In this document: piece by piece, positions 62,004 to 64,000 of the stretch
Layout: every line of letters starts with the position of its first letter
How positions within the stretch are numbered: position 1 is the first letter of the stretch
Program-made: the position numbers and the translations under genes
Source: Clostridia bacterium
Lineage (GTDB): Bacteria; Bacillota; Clostridia; Lachnospirales; Lachnospiraceae
Assembly (NCBI GenBank): GCA_910574475.1
Contig: CAJTAT010000004.1
Span: forward strand, 124,001-188,000
DNA length: 64,000 bases
Direction of reading: 5' to 3'
The notes under the pieces: model-generated
Told to the model about the DNA's origin: nothing
What the model saw: only the letters and a program-made list of their open reading frames with translations
Database searches by the model: none

Positions 62004-63047
62004 ATGAAAAACCAGGCTGTTGTAATGACAGATACGAGAGTATTCGAGATTCAGGATGTTCCTATGCCAGAGATTGGAGATGATGAAGTAGGAATTGCTG
62101 TAAAGGATGTAAGTATCTGCGGTTCCGATATGCATTTCTTTGACGGCGGGGCATATAGTATTTTTCCAAAAGAGACGGCCCTTCCCTTTGTCTTGGGGCA
62201 TGAAGTGGGAGGCGAAGTCTATGCTGTGGGAAAGAATGTGAAAAATGTAAAAATAGGCGACAGGGTAGCGGTTGAGCCTGGTGTACCTTGCGGAAAATGT
62301 GATTACTGCCGCAGCGGACGCTACAATCTCTGCCCGGATGTGGTTTTTTTGGCCACTCCCCCAGTGCAGGGAGCCCTGAAACGTTATATTTCTTACCCGG
62401 CTCATTCGGTATATACAATCCCAGACAATATGTCCACTATGGAGGCGGCTCTCTGCGAGCCATTGTCTGTGGGATTGAGTGCAGTGCGGACCGGAGAGGT
62501 GACAGTAGGCTCCTCTGTAGTGATTTTAGGAGGAGGATGTATTGGACTATGTACACTGCTGGCAGCTAAGGCTTATGGAGCCACAAGAATTATAGTTACG
62601 GATTTGTTTGATTTCCATTTAGAGAAAGCTTTGGAGCTGGGAGCAACGGATGTGGTGAACTCCAAGAACGAAGATGCTGTGGCCAAGATTCAGGAGCTTA
62701 CCGGAGGGAAAGGCGTTGATGTGGTATTTGAGACGGCGGGCTCACCCTATACGGCAGCTCAGACCAGTGAGATCGTGGGTCGCGGCGGCACTATTATCAT
62801 GGTGGGGAATATTATGCAGGAGACCCCATTCTCCTTCCGCAATATGTACAAGAAAGGCGCCACATTAAAGAGCATTTTCCGCTATTGCAATACATACCCC
62901 ATTGCCATTCAGGCCATTGCTAGCGGCCGCATTGATGTAAAGAAAATAGTCTCTGCTGAGTTTGACTTTGAACACAGCCAGGCCGCATTTGAAGAAGCAA
63001 CTGACAACAAAGTAAACTGCGTCAAAGCAGTAATCCATGTAGAATAA
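62004..63047 (+). CDS. Zinc-dependent medium-chain dehydrogenase (sorbitol/threonine dehydrogenase-like)
   Basis: 347 residues from the ATG after AAGGAGTG; a GTG three codons earlier lacks spacing. Catalytic zinc site VSICGSDMHFF with GHEVGGE; structural zinc cysteines CGKCDYCRSGRYNLC; Rossmann loop ILGGGCIGLCTLLAAKAYGA. This is the L-iditol/sorbitol/xylitol dehydrogenase subgroup, oxidising secondary hydroxyls of polyols with NAD. It is under the triple operator and lies upstream of the transketolase half, so it probably yields or consumes a ketose in the same pathway. Confidence 0.88.
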   Translation: MKNQAVVMTDTRVFEIQDVPMPEIGDDEVGIAVKDVSICGSDMHFFDGGAYSIFPKETALPFVLGHEVGGEVYAVGKNVKNVKIGDRVAVEPGVPCGKCDYCRSGRYNLCPDVVFLATPPVQGALKRYISYPAHSVYTIPDNMSTMEAALCEPLSVGLSAVRTGEVTVGSSVVILGGGCIGLCTLLAAKAYGATRIIVTDLFDFHLEKALELGATDVVNSKNEDAVAKIQELTGGKGVDVVFETAGSPYTAAQTSEIVGRGGTIIMVGNIMQETPFSFRNMYKKGATLKSIFRYCNTYPIAIQAIASGRIDVKKIVSAEFDFEHSQAAFEEATDNKVNCVKAVIHVE

Positions 63048-63065
63048 CTATAAATTACGGAACTT

Positions 63066-63173
63066 AAAACAGCGAAGTCCCGAACAGTGCACAGAACAAT
63101 TTACAGACACAGGAAACTGTGGCTGGAAATTTGTTCTAGATGTCCGTGTACTGGAGGGGCGAAGCGGAACTTA
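63066..63173 (+). repeat. 108-base hairpin element, copy B
   Basis: Same element as copy A. The apical stem is CACAG/CTGTG with a GAAA loop, instead of CACAA/TTGTG, a compensatory change. The next stem is CAG/CTG where copy A has CGG/CCG. Directly abuts copy C. Confidence 0.85.
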
Positions 63174-63281
63174 AAAACAGCGAAGCCCCACCCAGTGCAC
63201 AGAACAATTTACAGACACAAGAATTGTGGCTGGAAATTCGTTCTAGATGTCCGTGTACTGGAGGGGCGAAGCGGAACTTAA
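63174..63281 (+). repeat. 108-base hairpin element, copy C
   Basis: Head-to-tail with copy B at a 108-base period. Stems GCCCC/GGGGC, CCAGTGCAC/GTGTACTGG, AGAACAATTT/AAATTCGTTCT, CAG/CTG and CACAA/TTGTG around GAA. It ends a few bases before the AGGAGG of the transketolase gene. Confidence 0.85.
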
Positions 63282-63299
63282 AATAGGAGGAATTTAGTA

Positions 63300-64000
63300 A
63301 TGAATGTAAATGAAGTGAAAAAACTTGCGCTGGATATTCGCATTGAAGCGCTGAATATGATGTCAAAGCACGGATTTGGCCATGTGGGCGGTTCTCTCTC
63401 TATCGCTGACGCCATTGCTGTTCTGTACGGTGAACAGATGAAGTATGATCCTCAGAATCCCAAGTGGGAGGCCAGAGATTATCTGGTACTTTCCAAGGGA
63501 CACTGCGGCCCGGCGCTCTATTCTGCCCTGGCTATCAAAGGATTTTTCCCAAGGGAAGAACTTCTCACTATCAATGAAATTGGAACACGCCTTCCCAGCC
63601 ATGCAGACAAGAATCTGACCCCTGGCATTGACATGACTACAGGTTCCCTTGGGCAGGGAGTATCCTGCGCCTTAGGCATGGCTTTGGCTTTAAAAATTCA
63701 GGGCAAGGACAACATGGTATATTCTATCATCGGCGACGGCGAGGCTCAGGAGGGCCAGGTGTGGGAGACATTACTCATCGCCCCCAATAAAGGCGTGAAG
63801 AACTTCATTGTAATGCTGGATAACAATAAGCAGCAGCTGGATGATTTTGTTGAGAAGATTTCTCCTCTGGGAGATGTGCGTAAGAAAGCAGAGGACTTTG
63901 GATGGCATGCGGTAACGGTTGACGGCCATGACGTAGAGGCTATCAATGCAGCCATTGAGGAGTGTAAGGCTTCTGATAAGCCGGGCTTCATCAACCTGGA
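63300..64000 (+). CDS. Transketolase, N-terminal subunit (partial)
   Basis: First 233 residues; the frame is open to the window edge. Start ATG lies nine bases after AGGAGG. The thiamine-diphosphate motif is IIGDGEAQEGQVWE through MLDNNKQQLDD, and the family residues GHVGGSLSIADAIAVLYG, SKGHCGPALYSALAI, SHADKN and GSLGQGVSCALGMAL are present. This is the half-size TktA-type subunit that works with a separate C-terminal subunit, expected just downstream. Two-subunit transketolases are used in dedicated pathways (for example apulose-phosphate or sulfo-sugar cleavage) as well as in pentose metabolism. Confidence 0.92.
   Translation, partial: MNVNEVKKLALDIRIEALNMMSKHGFGHVGGSLSIADAIAVLYGEQMKYDPQNPKWEARDYLVLSKGHCGPALYSALAIKGFFPREELLTINEIGTRLPSHADKNLTPGIDMTTGSLGQGVSCALGMALALKIQGKDNMVYSIIGDGEAQEGQVWETLLIAPNKGVKNFIVMLDNNKQQLDDFVEKISPLGDVRKKAEDFGWHAVTVDGHDVEAINAAIEECKASDKPGFINL

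Noticed and set aside
63087..63281. Open frame through hairpin elements B and C
   Set aside because: It simply translates two copies of the repeat; the repeated protein words follow from the DNA repeat and the base changes are compensatory for RNA pairing, not for coding.
63066..63281. CRISPR array
   Set aside because: Two tandem copies of a 108-base palindrome have no short-repeat/unique-spacer pattern and no cas genes are near.

Overview
The window looks like chromosome of an anaerobic low-GC Firmicute, most likely a gut Lachnospiraceae (Clostridia). The grounds are the complete S10-spc ribosomal gene order with a KOW-domain gene between map and infA, a zinc-ribbon type Z S14, strong AGGAGG ribosome binding sites with occasional GTG/TTG starts, an ISLre2 element, and many sugar importers. 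Genus cannot be fixed from the sequence alone.

Region 1 (1-9.5 kb) is mixed housekeeping. It holds an apparently SOS-controlled DNA repair pair (radical SAM protein plus DUF4130 protein, with two LexA-type boxes at the promoter), two Lachnospiraceae-type proteins of unknown function, a complete ISLre2-family insertion sequence (3273-4929), a small membrane protein, a tRNA-editing deacylase, an rRNA-type methyltransferase, a TetR regulator and a PutP sodium/proline symporter.

Region 2 (9.5-20 kb) is a leftward mannose-family PTS operon: two IIB, IIA, IIC, IID, its own HPr, a ribulose/allulose-phosphate epimerase, two zinc alcohol dehydrogenases, a 6-phospho-3-hexuloisomerase-like protein and one unknown gene. 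It is transcribed divergently from a LevR-type PRD regulator whose AAA+ domain has lost the Walker A Ser/Thr, the Walker B acidic pair and the GAFTGA loop. The operon has a normal sigma-A promoter and no visible sigma-54 promoter.

Region 3 (20.8-34.2 kb) is the ribosomal superoperon rpsJ to infA, with a consensus promoter and a structured leader. A 210-base insert of small hairpins separates rpsH from rplF. The run ends after infA at a clear intrinsic terminator; rpmJ, rpsM, rpsK, rpsD, rpoA and rplQ, which usually follow, are absent.

Region 4 (34.2-64 kb) is a catabolic island placed directly after infA. It has two paralogous four-gene ABC sugar importers, two TRAP transporters (one with a frameshifted binding protein), a phosphotriesterase-type and an MBL-type lactonase, two TIM-barrel isomerase/epimerases, four VOC domains in three genes, an OFA-type MFS carrier, two zinc dehydrogenases, the N-terminal half of a two-subunit transketolase (running off the window) and a DeoR-type repressor. 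All five promoter regions of the island carry copies of the half-site TGATTATAA, often repeated every 10 bases, so the island looks like one regulon. A SIR2-TPR gene with its own promoter sits inside it. The island also contains three full copies and one short version of a 108-base hairpin element with compensatory base changes, each array ending just upstream of a ribosome binding site. The likely theme is uptake, oxidation to a lactone, hydrolysis and isomerisation of an unusual sugar or sugar-like compound feeding into a transketolase; the substrate cannot be named from sequence.
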